Shown: piece by piece, positions 43,123 through 53,514 of the stretch
Layout: each line of letters begins with the position of its first letter
Numbering within the stretch: the stretch's first letter is position 1
NCBI GenBank assembly: GCA_016716705.1
Contig: JADJVF010000037.1
Span: 62,001 to 126,000 of the forward strand
Reading direction: 5' to 3'
DNA from: Holophagales bacterium
GTDB lineage: Bacteria > Acidobacteriota > Thermoanaerobaculia > UBA5066
Length of the DNA: 64,000 bases
The notes under the pieces: model-generated
What the model saw: the letters and a program-made list of their open reading frames with translations, nothing else
Database searches by the model: none
What the model was told of the DNA's origin: nothing
Position numbers and translations under genes: made by a program

Positions 43123-43974
43123 ATGAACGACGAGAGCATCCGCGACATCGTGAGAGAGAGATACGGGAAAGCGGCCTTGCAGGCGGCACAGGGCCGCACG
43201 AGCTGCTGCGGCCCGGCGCCCTCGTCCTGCTGCGGCCCGGCCCCGTCGGCCTCCGGCCTCTCGGGCGACCCGATCACCTCGAACCTCTACGCCGACCACG
43301 AGACGGTTCTCCTCCCGACGACCGCCGTGAACGCCTCGCTCGGATGCGGCAACCCGACCGCCCTGGCGAAGCTCGAAGAGGGGCAGATCGTCCTCGACCT
43401 CGGCTCCGGAGGCGGCATCGACGTCCTCCTCTCGGCCAGGCGGGTCGGCCCGACCGGCAAGGCCTATGGCCTCGACATGACCGACGAGATGCTGGCGCTG
43501 GCCCGCGAGAACCAGAAGAAGGCGGGCGCGACGAACGTCGAGTTCCTGAAGGGGACGATGGAGGAGATCCCGCTCCCCGACGCGAGCGTCGACGTCATCA
43601 TCTCCAACTGCGTCATCAACCTCGCGGCGGACAAGGACCGGGTCCTGCGCGAGGCGTTCCGGGTCCTGAAGCCGGGCGGCCGTTTCGCCGTCTCGGACGT
43701 CGTCACGAAGGGGGCGATCCCCGCGCCCGTGAAGAAGAGCGTGGAACTCTGGATCGGCTGCATCGCCGGGGCCCTCGACGAGGACGAGTACGTCGCGAAG
43801 CTGACGGCCGCCGGCTTCACGGACGTCACGGTCGAGCCGACGCGGATCTACCGGGTCGACGACGCCCGCGAGTTCCTCACCTCGGCCGGGATCGACGTCG
43901 ACGCCCTCGGGCCGGAGGTCGACGGCAAGTTCCGGAGCGCCTTCGTCCGCGCGGTCAAGCCCGCGCTCGTCTGA
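43123..43974 (+). CDS. arsM: Arsenite S-adenosylmethionine methyltransferase
   Basis: 283 residues from ATG 43123. Class I methyltransferase that methylates As(III) to mono-, di- and trimethyl forms. SAM motif VLDLGSGGGIDVLL, second motif AYGLDMTDEMLALA. The three conserved arsenic-binding cysteines are present at about residues 75 (LGCGNP), 163 (SNCVIN) and 213 (WIGCIAG). An N-terminal Cys-Cys-Gly-Pro repeat (CCGPAPSSCCGPAP) may add metalloid binding. First gene of the arsM-acr3-arsC-permease operon, with one-base overlap to acr3. Confidence 0.95.
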   Translation: MNDESIRDIVRERYGKAALQAAQGRTSCCGPAPSSCCGPAPSASGLSGDPITSNLYADHETVLLPTTAVNASLGCGNPTALAKLEEGQIVLDLGSGGGIDVLLSARRVGPTGKAYGLDMTDEMLALARENQKKAGATNVEFLKGTMEEIPLPDASVDVIISNCVINLAADKDRVLREAFRVLKPGGRFAVSDVVTKGAIPAPVKKSVELWIGCIAGALDEDEYVAKLTAAGFTDVTVEPTRIYRVDDAREFLTSAGIDVDALGPEVDGKFRSAFVRAVKPALV

Positions 43975-45042
43975 TGTCCGAAGCCGTCTCGAAGAAGCTC
44001 TCCTTCCTCGATCGCTGGCTGACGTTCTGGATCTTCGCGGCGATGGCCGCGGGGGTCCTCGCAGGCAGCCTCATCCCGGGAGCCGAGGCGTTCGTCAACT
44101 CGTTCCAGGTCGGGACGACGAACATCCCGATCGCCATCGGGCTCATCCTGATGATGTACCCCCCCTTCGCGAAGGTGAGGTACGAGGAGATGGGCGACGT
44201 TTTCCGCGACCGGAAGGTCGTCGGCCCTGTCGCTCGTCCAGAACTGGATCGTCGGGCCCATCCTCATGTTCGTCCTCGCGATCGTCTTCCTGCGCGACCG
44301 CCCGGAGTACATGGCGGGCCTCATCATGATCGGCCTCGCCCGCTGCATCGCGATGGTCATCGTCTGGAACGAGCTGGCGAAGGGCGACACGGAGTACGCC
44401 GCCGGGCTCGTCGCGTTCAACAGCGTCTTCCAGGTCCTCTTCTACAGCGTCTACGCCTGGTTCTTCATCACGGTGCTGCCTCCGCTCTTCGGCCTGAAGG
44501 GAAGCCTCGTCGAGGTCAGCATGGCGGAGATCGCCAAGAGCGTCTTCATCTACCTCGGGATCCCGTTCATCGCGGGCGCGCTCACGCGTCTCGTCGGCGT
44601 GAAGCTGAAGGGGAAGGAGTGGTACCACCGCCGCTTCGTCCCGGCGATCAGCCCGATCACGCTCGTCGCGCTCCTCTTCACGATCGTCGTGATGTTCAGC
44701 CTCAAGGGGAAGCTCATCGTGTCGATCCCGATGGACGTCGTGAGGATCGCCATTCCGCTCGTCGTCTACTTCGTCGTGATGTTCGTCGCCTCGTTCTGGA
44801 TGGGCCGGAAGATCGGGGCCGACTACGGCAAGACGACGACCCTCGCCTTCACGGCGGCGAGCAACAACTTCGAGCTCGCGATCGCCGTCGCCGTCGCCGT
44901 CTTCGGGATCAACTCCGGGGCCGCCTTCGCGGCCGTCATCGGGCCGCTCGTCGAGGTGCCGGTGATGATCGGCCTCGTCAACGTCGCGTTCTGGTTCCAG
45001 AGACGGTACTTCGCGCCGGCGGCGTCCGTCGCGTCCGCGTAG
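43974..45042 (+). CDS. acr3: ACR3-type arsenite efflux permease (frameshifted)
   Basis: About 356 residues, ten-helix transporter that exports arsenite. The first frame encodes WLTFWIFAAMAAGVLAGSLIP and ILMMYPPFAKVRYEE; the second frame has ARCIAMVIVWNELAKGD (conserved Cys) and TAASNNFELAIAVAVAVFG (conserved Glu). The missing link LSLVQNWIVGP is encoded across the junction at about 44215-44235, so a one-base deletion explains the split. Overlaps the arsM stop by one base (TGATG) and is followed 12 bp later by arsC. Confidence 0.92.
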
Positions 45043-45054
45043 GAGGGCCGAACG

Positions 45055-45495
45055 ATGCCGAAGGCCCTCGTCCTCGTCCTCTGCACGGGCAACTCCTGCC
45101 GTTCCCAGATGGGAGAGGGGTGGGTCCGCCACCTCCTCGGCGATCGCGTCGAGGTCCGCTCCGCCGGTACCCGGCCCTCCTTCGTCCACCCGAGGGCGAT
45201 CCAGGTGATGGGTGAGGCCGGCGTCGACCTCTCGTCCCACACGAGCAAGGGCGTCGAGAGCCTGAAGGGGATCTCCTTCGACCTCGTCGTCACCGTCTGC
45301 GACTCGGCGCGCGAAGCGTGCCCTGTCTTTCCGGGCGCGAAGAAGACAATCCACCACGCCTTCGAGGACCCCGCCTCGGGCGAGGGAGACGACGCGCTCC
45401 CCGTCTTCCGCCGGGTGAGGGACGAAATCCGGGTCGCCCTGGTGCCGCTGGTGACGCGGGAGCTGGGGCTCGCGCAGGACTCCATCGGCCAATGA
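45055..45495 (+). CDS. arsC: Arsenate reductase, low-molecular-weight phosphatase type
   Basis: 146 residues. Thioredoxin-coupled ArsC: P-loop LCTGNSCRSQM with nucleophile Cys10, and the redox relay pair Cys82 and Cys89 in VVTVCDSAREACPVF. This matches the three-cysteine pI258-type mechanism. It reduces arsenate to arsenite for export by ACR3 or methylation by ArsM. Start ATG 45055 with GGAGGG upstream; the stop overlaps the next gene's start (ATGA). Confidence 0.95.
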   Translation: MPKALVLVLCTGNSCRSQMGEGWVRHLLGDRVEVRSAGTRPSFVHPRAIQVMGEAGVDLSSHTSKGVESLKGISFDLVVTVCDSAREACPVFPGAKKTIHHAFEDPASGEGDDALPVFRRVRDEIRVALVPLVTRELGLAQDSIGQ

Positions 45496-46604
45496 GCAGC
45501 GCTTGTCCCCTCCCGGTGCCGGCCCGGGCACCGGAGACGGACGAGCTCGCCCTGGCGCGGGCAGCTACACCGGGCCCCGCCCGCGGCCTGAGCACGCGAA
45601 CGATCCTCCTTCACCTCCTGGCCCTGGCCGCCTGGGCCGGCGCCTACGCCTTCAATGGCGACTTCTCGGAGCTCATCACCTACGGCCTGCTTGGCCTCGC
45701 GCCCGGCACGCACCTGGCTTCCGCGGTCGAGTTCTTCGTCTTCGAAGTCCCGAAGGTCCTCCTGCTCCTGACCCTCGTCGTCTTCACCGTCGGCATCCTC
45801 CGGAGCTTCTTCACGCCGGAGAAGACGCGCAGCCTCCTCGCGGGACGGCGCGAAACGGCGGGAAACGTCCTGGCGTCGCTCCTCGGCATCGTCACGCCTT
45901 TCTGCTCCTGCTCGGCGGTCCCGATGTTCATCGGGTTCGTGACGGCCGGGGTCCCGCTCGGAGTGACGTTCTCGTTCCTCGTCGCCGCGCCGATGGTCAA
46001 CGAGATCGCGCTCGCGCTCCTCTTCGGCCTCTTCGGCTGGAAGGTCGCCGGGCTCTACCTCGGCACCGGCCTCCTCATCGCGTTCACCTCGGGCTGGGTG
46101 ATCGGAAAGCTGAAGCTCGAGGCGTGGGTCGAGCCCTGGGTCTACAAGATGCGGGGTCCCGGAGCAGCCTTCGTCGAGGAGCGAATCGGCTGGGAGCGCC
46201 GCCTCCAGATCGGACGCGAGGAGATCCGCGAGATCGTCGGAAAGGTCTGGATCTACGTCCTCGCCGGCATCGCCGTCGGCGCCGGGATCCACGGCTGGGT
46301 TCCCGAGAACTTCATGGCCGCGATCATGGGGAAGGGGGCCTGGTGGTCGGTGCCCCTCGCGGTCCTCATCGGCATCCCGATGTATTCGAACGCGGCCGGC
46401 ATCCTCCCCGTGGTTCAGGCGCTCCTCGGAAAGGGCGCCGCGCTCGGAACGGTGCTGGCGTTCATGATGTCGGTCATCGCCCTTTCGCTCCCCGAGATGG
46501 TCATCCTCCGGAAGGTCCTCTCGCCGCGCCTCATCGCGGTCTTCGTCGGCGTCGTCGGGACCGGGATTCTCCTCGTCGGCTTCCTCTTCAACGCCGTACT
46601 CTGA
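45492..46604 (+). CDS. Second ArsP-like (DUF318) permease
   Basis: 370 residues, about nine helices. The family signature with paired cysteines reads IVTPFCSCSAVPMFIGF, and the second repeat has IGIPMYSNAAGILPVV and ALSLPEMVILRKVL. An Ala/Pro-rich N-terminal tail precedes the first helix. It differs clearly from the permease at 39492 and is of the subtype often linked to arsC. Its substrate may be methylarsenite produced by the ArsM in the same operon (inference). Coupled to arsC by a 4-nt overlap. Confidence 0.85.
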   Translation: MSSACPLPVPARAPETDELALARAATPGPARGLSTRTILLHLLALAAWAGAYAFNGDFSELITYGLLGLAPGTHLASAVEFFVFEVPKVLLLLTLVVFTVGILRSFFTPEKTRSLLAGRRETAGNVLASLLGIVTPFCSCSAVPMFIGFVTAGVPLGVTFSFLVAAPMVNEIALALLFGLFGWKVAGLYLGTGLLIAFTSGWVIGKLKLEAWVEPWVYKMRGPGAAFVEERIGWERRLQIGREEIREIVGKVWIYVLAGIAVGAGIHGWVPENFMAAIMGKGAWWSVPLAVLIGIPMYSNAAGILPVVQALLGKGAALGTVLAFMMSVIALSLPEMVILRKVLSPRLIAVFVGVVGTGILLVGFLFNAVL

Positions 46605-46653
46605 TTCGAGGGAGGGCCCTTGCCATGGTTTCGACGCGAGGCGAAACGCGGGT

Positions 46654-47900
46654 TTGAGCGAGACCTCCCGGACCCTCTCGCTGCGGGTCGACGCCGAGGG
46701 GCGCCTCGCCGTCGACCCCTCCGACGCCCGGCAGCTCGGCCTCCGTCCTGGAGATGCCCTCCGGCTCGAGACGGGCGACCCGCTCTGGGTCGCGCGCCGC
46801 CCGATCGGCGAGCTCGCGCGGGTCTACGTGGAGCCGACGAACGCCTGCAACCTCGCCTGCCGAACCTGCGTGCGGAACATCTGGAGCGAGCAGTCGGGCT
46901 TCATGGCAGAGGACACGTTCGACGCGGTCCTCGAGGGCCTCGCGAGCTTCGCGAGACGCCCATCGGTCTTCTTCGGCGGCTTCGGCGAGCCCCTCGCCCA
47001 CCCCGCATTCTCTCGATGATCGAGGGGGCGCGGCGGCTCGGATCTCGGGTCGAGATGATCACGAACGGGATCCTCCTCGGCGAGGGTCCGCCGCGCGCTC
47101 GTCTCGCTGGGGCTCCATCGGCTCTGGGTCTCCGTCGACGGGGCGACTCCCACTGCGTACCGCGACGTGCGCATCGGCGATGCCCTGCCGGAGATCCTGG
47201 AGAACCTCGCCGCCTTCCGCCGGCTGCGCGAGGCTTCTCCTCTCCTCGCCCCGCGCCTCGGGATCGCCTTCGTCGCGATGAGGCGGAACATCGCTGAGCT
47301 TTCCGCCGTCGTCCGGCTCGGCCGCGAGGCCGGGATGGACCGGCTGCTCGTTACGAACGTCCTCGCCTACACGGCCGACCTGAAGGACGAGGTGCTCTAC
47401 GACGAGGGGCTCGCCCCGGGCGATGGCGACACGCCGGACCGCCCGGCGATCCTCTTGCCGCGTCTCGACCTGGGCCCGTCCGGAGGGCGCTCGCGACGGT
47501 GATCGAGGACGCGCCGGTCGACATGCGCCCCCGGCTCTCCGTCGCGAAGGGCCGCAACTTCTGCCCCTTCGTCGAGCGCGGCACGACGTCCGTCCGCTGG
47601 GACGGGGCCGTGAGCCCCTGTCTCGCGCTCCTCTACGATCACGACTACTACCTGGGGGAACGCCTCCGGCACTCCTGCGCCTATTTCGTCGGGAACCTCC
47701 GGGAGCGGAGCCTCGCCGACCTCTGGAACGACGCCTCGTACGTCGAGCTGAGACAGCGCCTCCAGGCGTTCGACTTCTCGCCGTGCAGCTCCTGCAACAC
47801 CTGCGAGATGGCCGACGACAATCGGCAGGACTGCTCCGGCTCTCCCCTCCCCGCCTGCGGCGGGTGTCTCTGGGCGCAGGGGCTCATCCAGTGCCCGTAG
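46654..47900 (+). CDS. Radical SAM/SPASM protein with AbrB-like N-terminus (multiple frameshifts)
   Basis: About 415 residues spread over several frames. From TTG 46654: an AbrB/SpoVT-like hairpin (VDAEGRLAVDPSDARQLGL), then the radical SAM cluster motif CNLACRTC (CxxxCxxC) and FFGGFGEPLAHP. The core continues as MIEGARRLGSRVEMITNG, LWVSVDGATPTAYRDVR and FVAMRRNIAEL. The C-terminal SPASM-like part has NFCPFVERG, VSPCLALLYDHD, SPCSSCNTCEMAD and ACGGCLW, ligands for auxiliary Fe-S clusters. Single-base shifts at about 47008-47016, 47080-47088 and 47475-47490 break it. SPASM proteins modify peptides or act in cofactor maturation; no substrate gene is recognisable here. Pseudogene is possible, but sequencing error is likelier given the rest of the window. 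Confidence 0.8.
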
Positions 47901-47940
47901 GGACACGCGGAGAACCGACCGATTCCAGCGAGCTTCGACT

Positions 47941-48432
47941 CTAGGCCGGCCGGGACACGGCCAGCTCCTCCGCCGTGAAGCCGCGCGACTTCGCGAAGGC
48001 CTCCAGGCGCCCGAGGTGGCCCCGGTCCTCGCTGCCAAGGCAGGAGAGGAGGCGCTCCAGCTCGGGGTTGGCGCTCTGCAGCGAGTTGCGGTAGTGGCTT
48101 TCCGCGGCGGAGGTCTCGAGCCAGAGGGCGGTCCGGACCGCTTCGGCGAGGGTCGGGGGGACGGGAGACTCCCGAAGGGCCCGCGTCTCCCGGAGAGCCT
48201 CTTCGATGACGGCGAGGTCCACGTCGACGTCTCCCGACAGGGCCGGGTTCCGCTGGATCACCCGGCGCTGGTAGTCGACCAGGCTCGCGTGCCCCTTCTC
48301 CTCGTTCGCCATCTTCACGAAAAGGAAGGCGGCCTCGCGGTCGTCGTCGAAGACGGACGCCCACTGGGCGTAGAGATCTCCGATCGCCTTCTCGAGGTCG
48401 GACAGCGGACGGAACACCGCTTCGATGTGCAT
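47941..48432 (-). CDS. Ferritin-like diiron protein
   Basis: 163 residues from ATG 48432. Four-helix rubrerythrin/ferritin-like pattern with metal-ligand candidates in LFVKMANEEKGHASL (ExxH), ETSAAESHYRN and LGSEDRGHLGRLEAF. No rubredoxin domain and no cysteine pair suited to one. It may detoxify peroxide or handle iron. Convergent with the radical SAM gene (40 bp apart) and 41 bp downstream of the diguanylate cyclase gene. Confidence 0.75.
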   Translation of the reverse strand: MHIEAVFRPLSDLEKAIGDLYAQWASVFDDDREAAFLFVKMANEEKGHASLVDYQRRVIQRNPALSGDVDVDLAVIEEALRETRALRESPVPPTLAEAVRTALWLETSAAESHYRNSLQSANPELERLLSCLGSEDRGHLGRLEAFAKSRGFTAEELAVSRPA

Positions 48433-48473
48433 CGCGGACCTCCCTGCGCCCCCAAAGTCTACGCTCCGCCCCG

Positions 48474-49391
48474 CTACCGGGCCTCTTCCTCCGGGGCGTA
48501 GCAGACGCGGTTCCGGCCCTCGTCCTTCGCCCGGTAGAGCGCGGCATCCGCCGCCGAGAGGAGGGCGTCCGAGGTCCCTCCGGCTCGCAAGTTGGCGACA
48601 CCGATGCTCACCGTGACGGAAATGGCCCCTCCGGCGGTCGCGACGGGCGTCTGTGCAACGGCCCGGCGGACCCGCTCGAACACGCCGCCCCCCGCGGTCG
48701 GCCGGTGGCCCGGGGCGACGAGTAGAAACTCCTCGCCGCCGTACCGGCCGAGGATGTCGTAGGGCCTCAGGCAGCCCCGGACCACCTTCGCGAAGGCGAC
48801 GAGGACGGCGTCGCCCGCCGGGTGCCCCCACGTGTCGTTGACGTTCTTGAAGTGATCGAGGTCGCAGATGCCGAGGCTCAACGCCCCCTTCTCGCGCGCC
48901 GCGCGCGAGACCTCCCGCTCGAGCGCCTCGAGCGCCGCCCGCCGGTTCGGGAGGCCGGTCAGGACGTCGTGCGTGGCCTGGAAGGCGAGCTCGTCCCGGA
49001 CGCGTGCGAGGTCGGCCTGGAGCTCGAGCATCCGTAGCCCCACCCCGATGCGCGCGCGGAGCTCCCCGAGGTCGTACGGCTTGGCGATGTAGTCGTTTGC
49101 ACCGGCGTCGAGACCCCGGACGATGTCGCTCTTCTCCCCGCGGGACGTCAGGAGGACGACGTAGGGCGGGCTCGAAGTCTCCCTGCGCCGGAGGCGACGG
49201 CAGACCTCGGGCCCCTCGAGGCCCGGCATGTTCCAGTCGAGGAGGACGAGCGGCGGTGCGTCCTCCTCCATGAGGACCGCCTCGGCCGCCAGCCCGTCGG
49301 CGACGACCGTCGGCTCGAGGCCCCACTTCGTGAGGATCGCCTCGAGGATGCGCCGCGACGTGACGTCGTCGTCCGCGACGAGGGCTCTCAC
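48474..49391 (-). CDS. Response regulator diguanylate cyclase
   Basis: 305 residues from GTG 49391. Receiver (about 1-120): VADDDVTSRRIL, phospho-acceptor VLLDWNMPGLEG, and YIAKPYD. GGDEF domain (about 150-300): DVLTGLPNRRAAL, GICDLDHFKNVNDTWGHPAGD and active-site RYGGEEFLL (GGEEF), then VSIGVA. It should make cyclic di-GMP when phosphorylated. The GTG start overlaps the stop of the hybrid kinase upstream (GTGA), so the kinase is the likely partner. Confidence 0.94.
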   Translation of the reverse strand: MRALVADDDVTSRRILEAILTKWGLEPTVVADGLAAEAVLMEEDAPPLVLLDWNMPGLEGPEVCRRLRRRETSSPPYVVLLTSRGEKSDIVRGLDAGANDYIAKPYDLGELRARIGVGLRMLELQADLARVRDELAFQATHDVLTGLPNRRAALEALEREVSRAAREKGALSLGICDLDHFKNVNDTWGHPAGDAVLVAFAKVVRGCLRPYDILGRYGGEEFLLVAPGHRPTAGGGVFERVRRAVAQTPVATAGGAISVTVSIGVANLRAGGTSDALLSAADAALYRAKDEGRNRVCYAPEEEAR

Positions 49392-52300
49392 CGCAGGAGC
49401 TCCTGCATGCGGGGCAGAAGAAGCGAGAAGGCCGCCTCGAGGTCGGGGACGAGCGCGGCCACCTTCTCGGCGCGGCCCGCGGCGCCCGCCGCCTCGACTT
49501 CGCCGGCCACGGCGCTCATCGCCACGGCGCCCACGTTCGCGCACGCTCCCCTGAGGGCGTGGGCCAGCCGTCCGGCCTCGGCCGGATCGCCCCGCCGCAC
49601 GGCTTCGCCGAGCGCCGCCAGCTTCAGGGGAACGTCCTCGAGGAACCCCCTGGTGATCTCCACGATGAGCTCTGCGTCTCCCATCAGGCGGTTCTCGAAG
49701 CCGGCCCGGTCGAAGACGGGGAGTGCCTCCGCCGCGGAGGTCGCCCTCTCCGCGGCGGGGGGCAGGAGCGTCGGCCCCTCTTCGTTCGGCAGCCACTTCT
49801 CGAGGGCTGCGAGCAGCTCGGCCGGGACGATCGGTTTGGAAACGTAGTCGTCCATCCCCTCCGCCAGGCAGCGTTCCCGGTCGCCCTTCATGGCGTGGGC
49901 CGTCATGGCGATGATGGGAATCCCCGGCTTCGGCAGCCGGGTCGTCCCGGAGCGGATCGCCCTCGTCGCCTCGAAACCGTCCATCACGGGCATCTGGACG
50001 TCCATGAAGACGAGGTCGTAGGGCGCCTCCTGCAGAGCGAGGACCGCCTCCCGCCCGTTCGCCACCGCTTCGGCGCGATAGCCGAGCTTTTCGAGAATGC
50101 GCAGGGCCACCTGCTGGTTCGTCGTGTTGTCCTCGGCCAGCAGGATCCGGAAGCTCCGCCGCCTTGCCTCGCTGAGGGCATGACGCGTGAGGAGGGCCGC
50201 CGGTTCGATCCGCCCGGACCTCAGGCTCCGACCGAGGACCGTGGCGAGGCAGTCGTGGAGCTGGGACTGCTTCACGGGTTTCGTCAGGTAGGCCGAGAAG
50301 CCGATCTCCTCGAGGCGTCGCGCGTCTCCCCGGAGGCCGACCGAGGTCATCATGACGAGGAGCGCGTCCCGGAGCGCGGGATCCGCCTTGATCTCCCGCC
50401 CGAGCGTTTCGCCGTCGATCACCGGCATCTGCATGTCGGTGATGACGATCCGGAACGGGTCGCCCGCGGCGACGGCCGCGCGAAGCATGCGGAGCGCCTG
50501 CTCCGCGCCAGCGGCCTCCTCGTGCCTCACGCCCCAGGACGACAGCTGCTCCGAGAGGACGAGCCGGTTCGAGGCGTTGTCGTCCACGGCGAGGATGCGG
50601 ACTCCTGTCACGTCGGCCCTCTCGAGCCCCTCGCCGCGGGAATGCTCCTGCTTGCGGAGAAACGCCGAGAACCAGAAGCTCGACCCCTCTCCCTCGACGC
50701 TCGTCACGCCGACCTCGCCCCCCATCAGGTGGGCCAGGCGCTTGCAGATGGCCAGGCCGAGGCCGGTCCCGCCGTACTGCCTCGTCGTCGAGGCGTCGAC
50801 CTGCTGGAAAGCGCTGAAGAGGACCCCGAGCTTCGCCTGCGGTATGCCGATCCCGGTGTCTCTCACCTCGAAGCGCACCTCGAGCGTCGCCTCGGTCTCC
50901 TTTCCGGCCGCTGCCTCCACCACGACCTCACCCTTCGGCGTGAACTTGATGGCGTTCCCGATCAGGTTGACGAGGATCTGCCGCAGGCGCCCCGGGTCGC
51001 CGCGGAGGAAGGTGGGCATCTCGGGGTCGATCCGGCAGATCAGCTCGAGGTCCTTGTCCTGCGCCCGCACGGCGAGCATCTCCGCGACGTCCTCGAGCAT
51101 CGTCCTGAGGTCGAAGTCCAGCTCCTCGAGGTCGAGCTTGCCCGCCTCGATCTTGGAGAAGTCGAGGATGTCGTTGATCACGGCCAGGAGCGACTCGGCG
51201 CTCGACCGGACGACCCCCGCGAAGCGGCGCTGCTCTTCCGTGAGGTTGCTGTCGAGGAGGAGGCCGGTCATGCCGAGCACGCCGTTCATCGGCGTTCGGA
51301 TCTCGTGGCTCATGTTCGCGAGGAACTGGCTCTTGGCGAGGCTCGCGGCCTCGGCCTCGTGGGCCATGTGGTGGGCGAGGGCGCTCGCGGCCTCGAGCCT
51401 CTCGTTCGTCTCCGCCCTTTCCTCGAGCGCCTGCTGCAGCTCCTCCTCGGTTCTCTTCTTCTCGGTGATGTCCCGCAAGATCCCGACGGCGTGCCAGGCC
51501 TCCTCGATCCGGACGGCCGAGAGGGAAAGCGCGACGGCGATCTCCCGGCCGTCCTTGTGCAGGGCCGTCAGCTCGAGGGTCTTCCCCACCGCGGCGCCCT
51601 CGCCGGTCTCCAGGAATGCCCGGTAGGCAGGAAGATGCGCCGCGTGAAACCTCTGCGGCGCGATCAGGTCGTGGAGGTTCCTTCCGGCGACCTCCGCCGC
51701 CGAGTACCCGAGGATCCGCTCCGCGGCGGGGTTCCAGTACGAGACGTTCCCGGACCCGTCCATCATCAGGATGGCGTCCTGGGCCGACTCCGTGATGGCG
51801 TGGAGACGGGCCTGGCTTCCTTGAAGCGCCTCGGCCGCCTTCGCCTCTCGCGGTAGGCGCGCGCGCTCAGGGTCCGGAGCACGTACCCGAGGCCGGCGGC
51901 GCCCGCCAGAAGGAGAACCGCGGCGAACGCAGCCGCCATCCAGCCCCGTTCGCGAACCGGGGCGAGGACCTCGGCCGCGTCCACCCGTGCGACGAGGAAC
52001 CAGGGAGAGCCCGCGACGGGCCGGACGGCCGCGATCACCGGGACCCCGCGGTAGTCGACCCCTTCGACGATGCCCCTCTCTCCGAGTGCCGCCTTCACCA
52101 CGGGGACGTCCGCCCGGGAGAGGGGCATCCGCAGCTTCAGGGCGGCCCCCTTCCGGTACTTCAGCTCGTTGAGATAGAGGGCGTCGGCCCCGTCCCGGCG
52201 GATGAGGAGCGTCTCGGCCGTGACGCTTGGCGTGGGCCAGCTCGCGAGGAACGGGTAGAGGAACTTGTTCGGGTCGATGCGCAGGGCGACGACCGCGAGG

Positions 52301-52845
52301 AGGGCGTTCCCGGCGCCCTCGTCGAGGACGGGGGCGAGGACCTTGAGGTAGATCCGGCCGCTCGCGTCGTTGACGTAGAAGTCCTCGAGGACGGTGCGCC
52401 CCGCGCGCAGCTCCTTCTCCGACCTCGGAGAGACGAACGAAACCACCCGTTCCGGCCGGTCGGGGACGACGATCCTCTTGCGGAAGCCGGCGTCGAGCAG
52501 CAGGACGGCGTCGTAGCCGAAGGCCTCCTGGTACCGAGCGAGCCAGGCCTCGAGGTCCGCCTTTCTCCCGGCGTCGCCCGCGAGGAAACCCCGGACGAGG
52601 CGCGTGAAAGCCGGGTTCGCCGAGAAGACTCCCGCATCCCCGAGACGCTCCGCGCGCCAGCGCGTCAGCTCGGACGCCTTGAGGTCGACGACGGCCGTCA
52701 GCTGGGTTTCGACCTCGAGCCGATGGTTTCTCTCGAACCACCGGACGTAGCCGGCTGCCGCGAGGGGGACCAGGCAGGCGAGGAGTCCGAACAGCACGAA
52801 GAGGGCGAATTTCCCTCGACGCTGGATCGGGTCGCTGCTTTTCAT
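49388..52845 (-). CDS. Hybrid sensor histidine kinase with two receivers and HPt (frameshifted)
   Basis: About 1150 residues. From ATG 52845: helix, periplasmic sensor (VVDLKASELTRWRAERLGD ... VDYRGVPVIAAVRPVAGSPW), helix. After a one-base shift at about 51840-51870 come a PAS domain (ITESAQDAILMMDGSGNV), HisKA (FLANMSHEIRTPMNGVLGM), HATPase (NLIGNAIKFTPKG, YGGTGLGLAICKRL), receiver 1 (RILAVDDNASNRLVL, VITDMQMPVIDG), receiver 2 (RILLAEDNTTNQQVAL, LVFMDVQMPVMDG) and a C-terminal HPt with LAHALRGACANVGAV. All phosphorelay residues are present. BarA/LuxQ-like architecture. It is coupled to the downstream diguanylate cyclase, so it probably controls cyclic di-GMP. Confidence 0.9.
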
Positions 52846-52974
52846 GGAGCGTCCTCTCGCGACCGGAGACGAGGTCGACCCGAGACGTGAGCCGTTCTCC
52901 GGATTATGTCCCGCGCGCGCAGGGTCAGCCTGTCCCGTCGTCGCACCGGACAGCCCGGCCAACCTTGAGAGAGA

Positions 52975-53491
52975 ATGAGGAATCAGGAGTCGACGGTGCA
53001 AGGACGTCCAGACCCACCGCGTAACGGGCAGCCCGAAGGGGAGGCGGCGGTGAAGGACCGGTCTCCCGGCGCCGCGCCCGGTCCCGACGACACCATCCTC
53101 TTCGTCGACGACGACGTGGACCTCGTCGAGCTCCTGACTCTCGGCCTCGGCGACCTCGGCTACCGGGTGAGCGCCTTCTCTGACCCGGCGAAGGCGATCG
53201 CCGCGTTCCGATCGGCCCCCGACGCCTTCGACGCCGTCGTATCCGACCTCTCGATGCCCCGAACGTCAGGCCTGGACCTGGCGAGGCAGGTCCTCGAGGT
53301 CCGGCCGGGTACACCGATCGTCCTGATGTCCGGGTACGTCCGCGAGGAGGACGATGCCGCCGCGAAGGAGATGGGGATCCTGGGGTTCGCCGCAAAAGGG
53401 ATACTCGACCGAGGAGATCGCCCGCGAGCTGGACCGGATCCTCCAGGGCCGGCCGTCGCCTGAGGCTTCTTCCGACGACGGGCCGACCTAG
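52975..53491 (+). CDS. Single-domain response regulator (3' frameshift)
   Basis: About 171 residues. From ATG 52975 a Pro/Gly-rich lead is followed by a receiver: TILFVDDDVDLVELLTLGL, phospho-acceptor VVSDLSMPRTSG, IVLMSGY. The in-frame end is abnormal, but the next frame reads KGYSTEEIARELDRILQG and stops at 53489-53491, a normal receiver helix 5. A one-base shift at AAAAGGG (about 53396-53403) accounts for this. It lies 23 bp upstream of the copper ATPase-receptor fusion and may be its output partner. Confidence 0.8.
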
Positions 53492-53514
53492 ACCCCGCCA
53501 GAGAGGGACGAGCG

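Noticed and set aside
47000..47025. In-frame TGA in the radical SAM gene as a possible selenocysteine codon, given the nearby selC
   Set aside because: The sequence after the TGA in the same frame is nonsense, while a one-base shift restores the family sequence MIEGARRLG. It is a frameshift, not recoding.
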